NCBI GenBank assembly: GCA_017798125.1
Contig: CP059070.1
Span: forward strand, 992,001 to 1,056,000
Direction of reading: 5' to 3'
DNA from: Cryomorphaceae bacterium
Lineage (GTDB): Bacteria; Bacteroidota; Bacteroidia; Flavobacteriales; ECT2AJA-044
Length of the DNA: 64,000 nt
The number at the start of each line of letters is the position of its first letter. Positions within the stretch are counted from its first letter, which is position 1. The translations under genes and the position numbers were made by a program. The notes under the pieces were generated by a model, which saw only the letters and a list, made by a program, of their open reading frames with translations, did not search any database and was not told where the DNA came from. Positions 16,175 to 25,305 of the stretch are shown here, piece after piece.

Positions 16175-16597
16175 TCAGTTGGCTTTGCTTTGGTACGCTA
16201 AGGCGTAGAATTTCATTTGCTTGACCATGGCCAATAAACCATTTGCGCGGGTAGGTGAGAGGTGCTCTTTCAGCCCAATCTCATCGATGAAGTGCAAATC
16301 GGCATTCAGAATTTCTTCTGGAGACTCATCGGAAAGTACCTGAATGAGCAGGGAAATGATTCCCTTGGTAATGATGGCGTCGCTATCGGCCGTGAAGCGA
16401 ATGGCGCCGTCATTGGTTTCGGCATTTAACCAAACGCGACTTTGGCAGCCTTTGATGATGCGGTCGTCTGTTTTGTACTTCTCCTCAATCATGGGCAGAG
16501 ACTTACCGAGTTCGATCAGGTAGTCGTACTTCTGCAACCAATCATCGAACAGAGCGAACTCGTCGACGATTTCCGCTTGTTTTTCTTCGATGGTCAT
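16175..16597 (-). CDS. sufE: SufE sulfur acceptor
   Basis: Cytoplasmic sulfur-transfer protein that takes persulfide sulfur from SufS and passes it to the SufBCD scaffold. At 140 residues it has normal length. The active-site Cys51 sits in IIKGCQSRVW, and the C-terminal part holds HLSPTRANGL, both typical of SufE. The start ATG shares one base with the sufS stop, and the gene stops one base before the SufT-like gene. No anomaly was noticed. Confidence 0.92.
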   Translation of the reverse strand: MTIEEKQAEIVDEFALFDDWLQKYDYLIELGKSLPMIEEKYKTDDRIIKGCQSRVWLNAETNDGAIRFTADSDAIITKGIISLLIQVLSDESPEEILNADLHFIDEIGLKEHLSPTRANGLLAMVKQMKFYALAYQSKAN

Positions 16598-17826
16598 CAG
16601 GCAAACATGGTTTTTACACGTTTCAGGCCTTCGACCAGACGGTCAATCTCTTCACGGGTATTGTAGAAAGCGAAACTAGCCCGAACCGTTCCGGGAATCT
16701 CAAAGCGATCCATAATGGGCTGGGTACAGTGGTGTCCGGTACGTACAGCGATTCCCAATTTGTCCAAGACCATTCCCACATCATAAGGGTGAATGCCCTC
16801 AATCAAAAATGAGATTACACTGGCCTTTTGGTCCGCTTCCCCGTAGATCTTGAGTCCTTCAATTTCCGAAAGACGCGCTGTACCGTATTCCAGTAGGTCG
16901 CGCTCTTGTGCTTCGATGGCCTCCCATCCGATTTCATTCAGATAGTCTAGAGCGGTACCGAAGGCAACAACTTCGGATATGTTGGGTGTTCCAGCTTCAA
17001 ACTTGTGCGGAAGGTCCGCCCAAGTGCTGTGGTCCAAGAACACTTCCTTGATCATTTCTCCACCGCCTTGGTAGGGAGGCATTTTTTCCAGCCATTCTTC
17101 GCGGCCGTAGAGAACCCCAAGTCCAGTTGGTCCGCACATTTTATGGGCTGAGAAGGTGTAAAAGTCCGCTCCGATATCCTGAACATCAATGGGCATATGA
17201 GGTGCGCTTTGAGCGCCGTCAATCAGAACGGCCGCCCCAACTTCATGTGCGGCTTCGGTAATCTCTTTTACCGGATTGATGGTGCCCAAAGAATTGCTGA
17301 TGTGATTCACGGCTACAAGAGCGGTATTCTTATTCAGCATTTTGCGGAAGGTCTCTAGATCCAATTCACCCTTGTCCGAAATCGGAACGATTTTCAGTCG
17401 AGCCCCGCGCTGAGCGCAGATCAACTGCCACGGCACAATGTTGCTGTGGTGTTCCATATTCGTAATGATCACTTCCTCTCCCTCTCCGATGAAGTGTTGA
17501 CCAAAGCTAGAGGCCACAAGGTTAATTCCGTCCGTGGTTCCTTTGGTGAAAATGATCTCATGCGCATGCTCGGCATTGATGTGTTTTCTCACCTTTTCGC
17601 GGGTCTCCTCAAAAGCATCGGTAGCCTTCTGGCTTAAGGTGTGGACACCGCGGTGGATGTTGCTGTTGATCTGTGTGTAGTACCGCGTAATCGCTTCAAT
17701 AACGGGAGTCGGTTTCTGGGACGTTGCCGCATTATCAAAGTATACCAAGGGCTGTCCGTGGACTTCCTCAGACAGAATGGGAAAATCTTCCCGAATCTTT
17801 TCCATGTCTAAAGTCTCCGTGCTCAT
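16597..17826 (-). CDS. sufS: SufS cysteine desulfurase
   Basis: PLP-dependent group II cysteine desulfurase that takes sulfur from L-cysteine as a persulfide for Fe-S cluster assembly. In the 409 residues the PLP Schiff-base lysine is Lys229 (FSAHKMCGP), the cofactor-binding His lies in NMEHHSNIVPW, and the catalytic Cys367 is in RTGHHCTQP. Length and motifs match SufS/CsdA. Its start overlaps the sufD stop by three bases (ATGA type), and its stop shares a base with the sufE start, which supports tight coupling of SufS and SufE production. Confidence 0.94.
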   Translation of the reverse strand: MSTETLDMEKIREDFPILSEEVHGQPLVYFDNAATSQKPTPVIEAITRYYTQINSNIHRGVHTLSQKATDAFEETREKVRKHINAEHAHEIIFTKGTTDGINLVASSFGQHFIGEGEEVIITNMEHHSNIVPWQLICAQRGARLKIVPISDKGELDLETFRKMLNKNTALVAVNHISNSLGTINPVKEITEAAHEVGAAVLIDGAQSAPHMPIDVQDIGADFYTFSAHKMCGPTGLGVLYGREEWLEKMPPYQGGGEMIKEVFLDHSTWADLPHKFEAGTPNISEVVAFGTALDYLNEIGWEAIEAQERDLLEYGTARLSEIEGLKIYGEADQKASVISFLIEGIHPYDVGMVLDKLGIAVRTGHHCTQPIMDRFEIPGTVRASFAFYNTREEIDRLVEGLKRVKTMFA

Positions 17827-19145
17827 AGCTCGAAATCAATATCCACATTCAGTTTATTGGCAATGATGCGGTTGAGGCGCTTGCGCAGGGCCGGAATTTT
17901 CACCAGTTCCATAGCATCGTGCTTGAAGGCATATAGAAGAGCTGCCTTGGCCTCCCGATCTCCAATTCCTCGGCTTTTCAGGTAGAACAAGGCGTCCTTG
18001 TCTAACTGACCGATGGTGCATCCGTGACTGCACTTTACGTCATCTGCGTAAATCTCCAGCTGCGGTTTGCTATCAATAGTAGCCGTATCTGTCAGCAGTA
18101 CGTTGTCATTTTGCTGGAAGGCATTGGTCTTCTGCGCGTCTTGACGAACGATCACCGAACCATTGAAAACACCGTGACTCTTCTCGTCGAAGATACCCTT
18201 GTAGAGTTCGTTGGATTGGCAATTCGGCACTGCGTGATCCACAGTAGTATGATGATCTACGTGCTGACGCCCGTCCAACAGAGAAATTCCGTTCAGGTTG
18301 GCTTCGGCATATTCACCCGCAAAGGTGAATCGCAGGTTGTTACGCAAAAATTGACCGCCCGTTGAAAACGTTCCAATAGACACGTTTGATCGTCCTTCTT
18401 GAACAACCGTTGTCGTGTCGATCAAGCTCGCTGAGGATACATCGTTCTGAATTTTGTACAGAGTCAGGCGTGCATCTTGATGGGCATAGATCTCGGTGAC
18501 GGTGTTGGTAAACGTCACATTGTCTTCGCCGAGGCTTTGATGTCGTTCAATAAGCTCGACTTCGGCATTCTTGCCCACGACAATCAAGTTGCGTGGCTGT
18601 ACCATAAAATCTCGCTCTCGAACAGAGCTGAAGTAAACGACTTGGACCGGTTTGGTAACCGTTACATTGTCTGGAACTTCAATGAGGGCACCTTCATAGG
18701 CAAAGGACGTGTTCATGGCCAAAAGCCCGTCATTTTCGTCTGAAGCAATCTTCGAGAAGTACTCTTTAACCACCGGAGTATTCCGCTCCAGTGCATCGCA
18801 GAGACAGCCTACGTGAAAGTCCTTGCTCGGTAAGTTGGAAAGCCATGAGCTAAACATCCCGTCGACAAATACAATACGATAAGAGTCAATGTCGTGCACG
18901 AAGTATTTCTTGACGTCCTTGTATTCCAATGCCTCATCGGCGTTGGGTTTGAAGGAATATTCCCGTTTGGTGATGGGAATCAAAGACGTGTACTTCCAGT
19001 CTTCGTTCTTTTGATTGGGGAAGCCCAATTTTTCGAATCGATCAAAAGCCTCAGAGCGAATCTTGTGGATGGGCGATTTAGAGTGCCCATTCAAACTCGC
19101 TTCAAAGGCCATGAAGGAGTGTATGATATCTTCTTTCAGTGCCAC
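17823..19145 (-). CDS. sufD: SufD scaffold subunit
   Basis: Subunit of the SufBCD scaffold on which Fe-S clusters are assembled, 440 residues. The C-terminal half shows the SufB/SufD core: RNNLRFTFAGEYAEANLNG, DGRQHVDHHTTVDH, and CSHGCTIGQLDKDALFYL followed by LKSRGI. The N-terminal helical part (about 1-100) is typical of SufD and differs from SufB. It starts two bases after the sufC stop, so the order sufB-sufC-sufD-sufS is intact as in other Bacteroidota. Confidence 0.93.
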   Translation of the reverse strand: MALKEDIIHSFMAFEASLNGHSKSPIHKIRSEAFDRFEKLGFPNQKNEDWKYTSLIPITKREYSFKPNADEALEYKDVKKYFVHDIDSYRIVFVDGMFSSWLSNLPSKDFHVGCLCDALERNTPVVKEYFSKIASDENDGLLAMNTSFAYEGALIEVPDNVTVTKPVQVVYFSSVRERDFMVQPRNLIVVGKNAEVELIERHQSLGEDNVTFTNTVTEIYAHQDARLTLYKIQNDVSSASLIDTTTVVQEGRSNVSIGTFSTGGQFLRNNLRFTFAGEYAEANLNGISLLDGRQHVDHHTTVDHAVPNCQSNELYKGIFDEKSHGVFNGSVIVRQDAQKTNAFQQNDNVLLTDTATIDSKPQLEIYADDVKCSHGCTIGQLDKDALFYLKSRGIGDREAKAALLYAFKHDAMELVKIPALRKRLNRIIANKLNVDIDFEL

Positions 19146-19147
19146 CT

Positions 19148-19906
19148 TTAAACGGTTTCTGCGAGTTCTTGTTTGATCCAGTCGTACCCTTTCTCCTCAA
19201 TTTCGAGGGCCAGGCTTTTGTCTCCAGACTTGACGATTTGACCGTCCATCAAGACGTGTACAAAATCCGGGACAATGTAGTTCAGTAAGCGCTGGTAGTG
19301 TGTAATGACAATAACGGCGTTGTCTTGGCTTTTGAGTTTGTTGACCCCGTTCGCCACAATACGCAAAGCATCAATATCCAGCCCTGAGTCGGTTTCGTCA
19401 AGGATAGCCAGCTTGGGTTCGAGCATGGCCATTTGGAAGATCTCGTTACGCTTCTTTTCTCCACCGCTAAATCCTTCGTTCAAGGAGCGATTCAGGAATT
19501 TGCGATCCATCTCCAAGAGTTCCATCTTCTCGCGCATCATTTTGAGCATGTCTTTGGCAGACATTGGATCCAATCCTTTCGCTTTACGCGTCTCGTTGAT
19601 GGCTGTTTTGATGAAGTTGGTTACCGTTACTCCAGGAATTTCAACCGGGTATTGGAAAGAGAGAAACACTCCTAGGTGTGCTCGCTCTTCTGGCTCCATA
19701 TCAAGTAGGTCTTCTTTCAAGAAGCGAACTGAACCTCCGTCCACTTCATAGTCTTCTCGACCGGCAATAACGGAGGATAAGGTTGACTTTCCACTACCGT
19801 TAGGTCCCATGATGGCGTGAACTTCACCGGGGTGGACTTCAAGGTTGATGCCCTTGAGAATATCTTTGCCTTCAACTGAGGCTTTGAGGTTGTCTATTTT
19901 AAGCAT
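19148..19906 (-). CDS. sufC: SufC ATPase
   Basis: ABC-type ATPase of the SufBCD scaffold, 252 residues, soluble and without membrane segments. Walker A is GPNGSGKST (34-42), the signature is NEGFSGGEKKRNE, and Walker B is LAILDETDSGLD with the SufC-typical Asp after the catalytic Glu-Thr. ATP hydrolysis drives shape changes of SufB-SufD during cluster assembly. It lies 23 bases after sufB and two bases ahead of sufD. Confidence 0.95.
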   Translation of the reverse strand: MLKIDNLKASVEGKDILKGINLEVHPGEVHAIMGPNGSGKSTLSSVIAGREDYEVDGGSVRFLKEDLLDMEPEERAHLGVFLSFQYPVEIPGVTVTNFIKTAINETRKAKGLDPMSAKDMLKMMREKMELLEMDRKFLNRSLNEGFSGGEKKRNEIFQMAMLEPKLAILDETDSGLDIDALRIVANGVNKLKSQDNAVIVITHYQRLLNYIVPDFVHVLMDGQIVKSGDKSLALEIEEKGYDWIKQELAETV

Positions 19907-19929
19907 GACTTTGTTTGCTGTTTCAATGA

Positions 19930-21372
19930 TTAACCAACGCTTCCTTCCAAGCTGATCTCCAGAAGCTTTTGGGCTTCTACCGCGAACTCCATAGGAAGTT
20001 TGTTGAGGACTTCTTTTACGTAGCCGTTCACAATTAGGGCGATGGCCTCTTCCTCTCCTAGTCCGCGCTGCTTGCAGTAGAAGATTTGATCTTCACCGAT
20101 TTTTGAGGTCGTGGCCTCGTGTTCAATTTGTGCGCTGTCGTTTTTGACTTCGATATACGGGAAGGTATGTGCCCCGCATTTGTCACCCATGAGGAGTGAG
20201 TCACATTGCGAGAAGTTCCGGGCATTCGAAGCATTCTTCATGATCTTCACCAATCCTCGGTAACTACCGTCCGAATGACCAGCGGAGATACCTTTGGCGA
20301 TGATGGTACTCTTGGTGTTCTTTCCAATGTGGATCATCTTGGTCCCTGTATCCGCCTGTTGGCGATTACTGGTCACCGCAACGGAATAGAACTCACCGAT
20401 GGAATTATCACCCTTCAAGATGCAAGAAGGGTACTTCCATGTTACGGCCGAGCCCGTTTCCACTTGTGTCCAGCTGATTTTTGCATTTTCGTGACAAATT
20501 CCGCGCTTGGTCACAAAGTTGTAGACCCCACCTTTTCCGTCTTTGTCTCCTGGATACCAGTTCTGAACGGTGGAATATTTGATTTCCGCATTGTCTAGAG
20601 CCACGAGCTCTACTACGGCTGCGTGTAGTTGGTTTTCGTCCCGTTGAGGTGCGGTACACCCTTCCAAGTAACTCACATAGCTGCTGTCTTCAGCCACGAC
20701 CAAGGTGCGCTCAAATTGACCCGTACCCGCCGCGTTGATGCGGAAGTAGGTGCTCAGCTCCATAGGGCAACGAACACCCTTAGGAATGTAGCAGAAAGAG
20801 CCATCCGAGAATACAGCCGAGTTCAAGGCGGCGAAGAAGTTATCCGTTACGGGAACAACCGTACCTAAGTATTTGCGCACGAGCTCTGGATGCTCCTTGA
20901 TGGCTTCACCCATCGAGCAAAAGATAATTCCAAGCTCACCCAGTTTTTCTTTAAAGCTCGTGGCTACAGATGAGGAATCCACCACCACGTCCACGGCAAC
21001 TCCCGTCAAACGCTTTTGCTCTTCCAAAGAAATTCCCAAGCGCTCAAAAGTTTTGAGCAATTCGGGATCTACTTCTTCCAAACTATCTGGACCTTCCTTC
21101 TTCTTGGGTGCGGAATAATAGGTGATGGCCTGGTAGTCCGGGCGCTCATACTGGACTTTTTGCCAGTTGGGCTCCTTCATTTTGGACCATTTCCGAAAGG
21201 CGTTGAGGCGCCATTCCAGCATCCACTCGGGTTCTTCTTTTTTCGATGAAATCAAACGAATGACATCCTCGCTCAATCCTGGAGGAATGGCATCGTTTTC
21301 TATATCGGTATAGAAGCCGTATTTGTATTCCGAGGTGGTTACCTCTTCTAAGACTTTATTTTCGTCACTCAT
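19930..21372 (-). CDS. sufB: SufB scaffold subunit
   Basis: Main scaffold protein for de novo Fe-S cluster assembly, 480 residues. Visible family motifs include [38 protein letters not shown] and [12 protein letters not shown] followed later by [15 protein letters not shown]. The N-terminal [15 protein letters not shown] segment is typical. It is the second gene of the operon, 18 bases after a small A-type carrier. Length and motifs are complete, with nothing missing. Confidence 0.95.
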   Translation of the reverse strand: MSDENKVLEEVTTSEYKYGFYTDIENDAIPPGLSEDVIRLISSKKEEPEWMLEWRLNAFRKWSKMKEPNWQKVQYERPDYQAITYYSAPKKKEGPDSLEEVDPELLKTFERLGISLEEQKRLTGVAVDVVVDSSSVATSFKEKLGELGIIFCSMGEAIKEHPELVRKYLGTVVPVTDNFFAALNSAVFSDGSFCYIPKGVRCPMELSTYFRINAAGTGQFERTLVVAEDSSYVSYLEGCTAPQRDENQLHAAVVELVALDNAEIKYSTVQNWYPGDKDGKGGVYNFVTKRGICHENAKISWTQVETGSAVTWKYPSCILKGDNSIGEFYSVAVTSNRQQADTGTKMIHIGKNTKSTIIAKGISAGHSDGSYRGLVKIMKNASNARNFSQCDSLLMGDKCGAHTFPYIEVKNDSAQIEHEATTSKIGEDQIFYCKQRGLGEEEAIALIVNGYVKEVLNKLPMEFAVEAQKLLEISLEGSVG

Positions 21373-21390
21373 ATCGAGTCGAAATTCAAT

Positions 21391-21720
21391 TTAGACCGCG
21401 AAGCTTTCACCGCAACCACAGGTGCGTGAAGCATTCGGATTGTTAAAAAAGAATCCTTTGCCGTTCAGACCTCCGCTGTATTCGAGCGTTGTACCGACTA
21501 GGTACAAGAAGCTTTTCTTCTCGACCACGATCCGAATACCCTTGTCTTCAAATAGCTTGTCCGCATCGCCCATATCTCTATCGATTTTGAGCTCATACGA
21601 CAAGCCCGAACAGCCGCCACTGGTAACCCCGACGCGCAAGTAGCTGTCGGTCACAGTGCCTCCTTCTTCCGCCATAAGCTGGATCAGCTTGTCTTTGGCC
21701 GTGTCAGAGACTTGAATCAT
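21391..21720 (-). CDS. A-type Fe-S carrier (IscA/SufA/ErpA family)
   Basis: A 109-residue A-type carrier protein, first gene of the suf operon. The three cluster-binding cysteines are visible: one in TSGGCSGLSY (Cys37) and two in RTCGCGESF near the C-terminus. Such proteins hold and hand on Fe-S clusters from the scaffold to apo-enzymes. The start ATG is preceded by a leader of about 29 bases behind a perfect -7 box (TACTTTTG). Which of the A-type names applies cannot be settled from sequence, but the position makes a SufA role likely. Confidence 0.92.
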   Translation of the reverse strand: MIQVSDTAKDKLIQLMAEEGGTVTDSYLRVGVTSGGCSGLSYELKIDRDMGDADKLFEDKGIRIVVEKKSFLYLVGTTLEYSGGLNGKGFFFNNPNASRTCGCGESFAV

Positions 21721-21749
21721 AGTTGTTTATAATTAATCTAAATCTGCCG

Positions 21750-21757
21750 CAAAAGTA
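21750..21757 (-). promoter_or_regulatory. -7 promoter box of the suf operon
   Basis: TACTTTTG on the minus strand matches TAnnTTTG and lies 29 bases ahead of the first suf gene. It faces the thiL promoter box about 50 bases away in a divergent intergenic region of 95 bases. No Fur- or IscR-type operator was recognised. Confidence 0.55.
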
Positions 21758-21803
21758 CGAATTACACTGCAAACGCGCTTTCTAAGGTCAATGTTTAAAT
21801 GGC

Positions 21804-21811
21804 TACTTTTG
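21804..21811 (+). promoter_or_regulatory. -7 promoter box of thiL, abutting the start codon
   Basis: TACTTTTG ends four bases before the ATG at 21816. With transcription starting a few bases past the box, the thiL mRNA would begin at or next to its start codon (leaderless), or else the second ATG six bases downstream is used. Confidence 0.5.
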
Positions 21812-21815
21812 CCGC

Positions 21816-22880
21816 ATGAGCATGCTTGAAGACAAAAACCCAAAACGCACTCCACTGTCGGAATTAGGCGAGTTTGGATTGATCGACCATTTGACCCAAA
21901 ATTTCCCTTTGCAAAACAGCACCTCGGTCCACGGAATCGGGGATGATGCTGCCGTCATTTCTGGAGGGGATGAGAAGTCCAAAGTGGTCACCACGGATAT
22001 GTTGGTGGAAGGGGTTCATTTCGATTTGAGCTACGTGCCGTTAAAGCACTTGGGATACAAGTCGATGGTCATCAATTTCAGTGACGTTTATGCCATGAAT
22101 GCTGTCCCTGAACAAGTGACGGTCGGTATTGCGGTGAGTAATCGCTTTCCAGTGGAAGCGTTGGAGGAAATCTACGACGGAATGCACGCCGCTTGCACCC
22201 GATATGGGGTTGATTTGGTGGGTGGAGACACTACATCCAGCACTTCAGGTCTCATTTTGAGCATAACCGCTATTGGCTCTGCTCCGAAGGATGAGGTGGT
22301 CTTGCGATCAACGGCACAGGAAAATGACCTCCTCGTGGTTTCTGGTGATTTGGGGGGCGCTTATATGGGACTCCAAGTGCTTGAGCGCGAAAAGGCCGTG
22401 TTCAAAGAAAACCCCAACATGCAACCGGACCTTCAAGGCCACGAATACGTTTTGGAGCGGCAGTTAAAGCCCGAAGCGCGGAAAGATATTCCCGAGTTGC
22501 TGCGACAATTAGAAGTCAAACCAACGGCGATGATCGATGTAAGCGACGGATTGAGCAGCGAAGCCTTGCATCTGGCCCGGAAGAGCGGGCTCGGCGTTCG
22601 CTTGTATGAAGATAAATTTCCCATTGACCCCGGAGTGCTGCGATTGTGCGATGAGTTCCAGTTGGATCCGACCGTTCCTGTATTGAATGGGGGAGAGGAT
22701 TACGAGTTGCTGTTTACCGTTCCTCAAGAAGACTTCGACAAGATCAAAGGTAATCCGGATCTCACTGTGGTAGGCCACATGACCAAGGAAGAAGCGTACT
22801 ACTTAATCAGCAAAGACAGCAAGGCACATCCGCTGAATGCTCAGGGTTGGGATGCCCTTCTCAAGAAAGAAAAAGAATAA
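21816..22880 (+). CDS. thiL: Thiamine-monophosphate kinase
   Basis: ATP-dependent kinase that turns thiamine monophosphate into the coenzyme thiamine diphosphate, needed for instance by the E1 enzyme in this window. In 354 residues the PurM/ThiL-fold motifs are visible: HGIGDDAAVI (about 40-49), the metal-binding TTDMLVEGVHFD (about 60-71), LVGGDTTSS, IDVSDGLSSEALHLA and NGGEDYELLFTV. It is divergent from the suf operon and followed by a strong hairpin terminator shared with a convergent gene. Confidence 0.93.
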   Translation: MSMLEDKNPKRTPLSELGEFGLIDHLTQNFPLQNSTSVHGIGDDAAVISGGDEKSKVVTTDMLVEGVHFDLSYVPLKHLGYKSMVINFSDVYAMNAVPEQVTVGIAVSNRFPVEALEEIYDGMHAACTRYGVDLVGGDTTSSTSGLILSITAIGSAPKDEVVLRSTAQENDLLVVSGDLGGAYMGLQVLEREKAVFKENPNMQPDLQGHEYVLERQLKPEARKDIPELLRQLEVKPTAMIDVSDGLSSEALHLARKSGLGVRLYEDKFPIDPGVLRLCDEFQLDPTVPVLNGGEDYELLFTVPQEDFDKIKGNPDLTVVGHMTKEEAYYLISKDSKAHPLNAQGWDALLKKEKE

Positions 22881-22974
22881 TTTGACCTAACCGTGAACTT
22901 TGGGTTGACGTATCAGTTAATAGATGCGAATGTCAACCGACTACGACATTCCATAGGTTTAGGTTTTAGGTTTT

Positions 22975-23007
22975 GAAAATCCCTCTTGTCCCCCAGGAGG
23001 GATTTTC
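22975..23007. terminator. Bidirectional hairpin between thiL and the hydrolase
   Basis: A perfect 11-base inverted repeat, GAAAATCCCTC and GAGGGATTTTC with an 11-base loop, stands in the gap between two convergent genes. A-rich and T-rich arm ends let it act as an intrinsic terminator on both strands. Just upstream is a short tandem of TAGGTTT-like units (22953-22974). Confidence 0.7.
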
Positions 23008-23012
23008 TATTT

Positions 23013-23831
23013 CTAGGCCGATTTGTCCAGAAAATCTTGGAGGGCTTGAACCGCAGCGTCCGTTTCTTCTAGATGACTCATATGTCCTGCCTGCGGCAGG
23101 ATGATGGTCTCCACGCGCGACTCCTGTTCCAGAAAAGAAACCTCCCTTTGCGCATCTACAGCCGGATCCAGCATACCCACCACAGCGAAGGCATTGGGTG
23201 AAGCGGTGAACAGCTCTCGGCGATCGGGACGATCCCTCATTCCCCTCATGGCCGCTGCAATTCCACGCGGATCGGTTTGAATGGCCCACTGGGTAGCTTG
23301 CTCAATCTCTGCGGATTTCTCTTCCCGCAAATCGGCGGCAAAAAGATTGCGAACGGCCTCCTTGATAAACATCACTCGACCCTCCTCAATGGCCTTGACG
23401 GCGCGGTCGCGTTGGACCTTTTTCTCCTCATTGTCTGGATAGGCGGTGCTGTGGTAGAGCATCAGCGCCTGTACGCGCTCTGGATAGCGCTCGGCATAGG
23501 CCAATGCAGTGTATCCACCCATAGAGTGACCAATGAGCCGGACGGGTCCGGTGATTTCGGCGTCGCGAAGCGCTAATTCCACGCACTCCGCCATGAAATC
23601 CATGCTGTGCGTATTGGAAAAGGAATCCGTATTTCCGTGGCCGGGGAGATCAATGAGGATGTGGGTGCCATCGAGCCGTAGGCTCTCCCAAAGCGGCGTC
23701 CACATCAAGCTGTGCTCTAGAAATCCGTGAATCCAAATGGTGGTTCCAGAGCCCTCGTAATCGGCGCGCAGGTAAGAGACTTCTCCCTCTCCAAGGGGAT
23801 AGCGGTGACTGCTGGTGGGGAAAACAGCCAT
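23013..23831 (-). CDS. Alpha/beta hydrolase
   Basis: A 272-residue cytoplasmic alpha/beta-hydrolase fold enzyme. The oxyanion-hole region is WIHGFLEHSLMW (about 33-44), the nucleophile elbow is GHSMGG (Ser near residue 103), and the catalytic His is in QAGHMSHLE near the C-terminus. The acid residue is probably the Asp in VVGMLDPAV. The substrate is unknown; the family covers esterases, C-C hydrolases and others. It starts three bases after the aminopeptidase P gene and is probably co-transcribed with it. Confidence 0.82.
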   Translation of the reverse strand: MAVFPTSSHRYPLGEGEVSYLRADYEGSGTTIWIHGFLEHSLMWTPLWESLRLDGTHILIDLPGHGNTDSFSNTHSMDFMAECVELALRDAEITGPVRLIGHSMGGYTALAYAERYPERVQALMLYHSTAYPDNEEKKVQRDRAVKAIEEGRVMFIKEAVRNLFAADLREEKSAEIEQATQWAIQTDPRGIAAAMRGMRDRPDRRELFTASPNAFAVVGMLDPAVDAQREVSFLEQESRVETIILPQAGHMSHLEETDAAVQALQDFLDKSA

Positions 23832-23834
23832 GGT

Positions 23835-25124
23835 TTAGGCGTTCATGTATTCCTCGATTTCTTCGACCTCTTTCGGGGCTCCTTCCGTGAAGTTGATCAG
23901 GCCATTTTCGGTGATCAACACATCGTCTTCGATGCGGATCCCGATGCCCTCTTCGAGGATGTAAATTCCCGGTTCGCAGGTAAAACAGTTGCCCACTTCC
24001 ATTTTCACATCCCACAATCCGTAATCGTGCACATCCAGTCCCAAGTAATGGCTGGTTCCGTGCATGAAGTACTTCTTGTACGCCGGCCATTTGGGGTCCT
24101 GATTCTTGATATCGGTTTTATCAATGAGCCCCAAGCCCAGGAGCTCGGACTCCATGAGTTTACCGACTTCTTTGTGGTATTCGTGCAGCTGATTGCCCGG
24201 GCGCAGTAGGTCCAAGGAATCTTTTTGGACACGAAGCACGGCGTTGTACACGTCTTTTTGTCGCTGTGTAAATCGCCCATTTACGGGAATCGTACGGGTG
24301 ATGTCGCTCTTGTAGTTGGCCAATTCACAACCGACATCCATTAAAAGGAGATCGCCATCCTTGCACTCTTGATTGTTCTCAATGTAGTGTAGGACACAGG
24401 CGTTGGCGCCGCTGGCAATGATGGGGTCGTAGCCAAATCCGCGTGAGCGATGACTCAGAAATTCATGGGCGAACTCCGCTTCAATTTCGTACTCCATAAC
24501 GCCTGGCTTCACGAACTTCATTACGCGTTTGTAGGCTTGTACGTCGAGCGCACATGTAGCCGCCATCAAAGCTGTTTCTTCCTCCTGCTTGACGCCGCGA
24601 ATTTGATGCATGATGGGGTTGGAGCGATCGAATCGGTGAAGGGGGTACTGCTCTTGAATCTTCTTGCGGAAGCGGTCATCACGCGTTTCCACTTCGTTGC
24701 TTTGACGCAGGTGTTCGTTTCCGTTGAGGTATACCACGGTCGCTTCCGACATGATGGTTTTCATAATGGTCTCGAACTGATCGAGCCACTGAATATTCTG
24801 AATGCCGCTGATTTCACGAGCGCGTTCCTTGGTGAGTTTTTCACCCTCCCAAATGGCGATGTGCTCGTTGGTTTCCTTCACGAACAGAATTTCTCTGTGA
24901 CTTTCGTGGTAGGCGTCGGGGAAGAGCACCAAGATGGTCTCTTCTTGGTCAGCTCCGCTCAAGTAGAAGAGGTCGCTGTGCTGAATGAACGATCGCGTAC
25001 CATCCGCATTGGTCGGGTAGATATCGTTGGCATTGAAGATGGCCACGGCATTGGGTTTGATCTGCGCAGTGAAGCGTTTTCTATTCTTGACGAACAGACT
25101 GGATGGGATGGGATCGTATTTCAT
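23835..25124 (-). CDS. Aminopeptidase P family metalloprotease
   Basis: Cytoplasmic M24B aminopeptidase that removes N-terminal residues preceding proline. The N-terminal creatinase-like domain (about 1-160) precedes the pita-bread domain, whose metal ligands can be seen in LLMDVGCELANYKSDITRT (two Asp), HGTSHYLGLDVHD (His), TCEPGIYI (Glu) and GIRIEDDVLI (Glu). The chosen ATG at 25124 gives 429 residues and sits 27 bases after a TAGATTTG promoter box; a longer reading to 25181 would place the start upstream of that box. It suits the many secreted peptidases nearby as a last step in peptide use, which is inference. Confidence 0.88.
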   Translation of the reverse strand: MKYDPIPSSLFVKNRKRFTAQIKPNAVAIFNANDIYPTNADGTRSFIQHSDLFYLSGADQEETILVLFPDAYHESHREILFVKETNEHIAIWEGEKLTKERAREISGIQNIQWLDQFETIMKTIMSEATVVYLNGNEHLRQSNEVETRDDRFRKKIQEQYPLHRFDRSNPIMHQIRGVKQEEETALMAATCALDVQAYKRVMKFVKPGVMEYEIEAEFAHEFLSHRSRGFGYDPIIASGANACVLHYIENNQECKDGDLLLMDVGCELANYKSDITRTIPVNGRFTQRQKDVYNAVLRVQKDSLDLLRPGNQLHEYHKEVGKLMESELLGLGLIDKTDIKNQDPKWPAYKKYFMHGTSHYLGLDVHDYGLWDVKMEVGNCFTCEPGIYILEEGIGIRIEDDVLITENGLINFTEGAPKEVEEIEEYMNA

Positions 25125-25151
25125 AGTCTTTACTTTCAGAGGTAGTGAAGA

Positions 25152-25159
25152 CAAATCTA
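25152..25159 (-). promoter_or_regulatory. -7 promoter box of aminopeptidase P
   Basis: TAGATTTG on the minus strand matches TAnnTTTG. It lies 27 bases ahead of the ATG at 25124 and decides against the longer upstream start. Confidence 0.5.
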
Positions 25160-25246
25160 CAATTTGACCCCGCATTTCCATAGCCCTTCCGTATGCGTTT
25201 AGAAGCAGTCTATATTAGCCTTGAACCTATTTTACAAAGCCGATGT

Positions 25247-25278
25247 TTTGTATCTCGAAGGGTCACGCCGTACATTTG
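25247..25278 (+). promoter_or_regulatory. Promoter of the sdh operon
   Basis: TTTG at 25247-25250, a 20-base spacer, and TACATTTG at 25271-25278 fit the Bacteroidota -33/-7 promoter layout well. The leader to the sdhC ATG at 25306 is about 25 bases. The gap of 181 bases to the divergent aminopeptidase gene also holds that gene's promoter. Confidence 0.65.
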
Positions 25279-25305
25279 CGTGCAAAGTGCTAAAAACCAA
25301 CCCCA

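Noticed and set aside
24450-25145. Open frame opposite aminopeptidase P
   Set aside because: Shadow frame with no own features; the minus-strand gene has all metal ligands.
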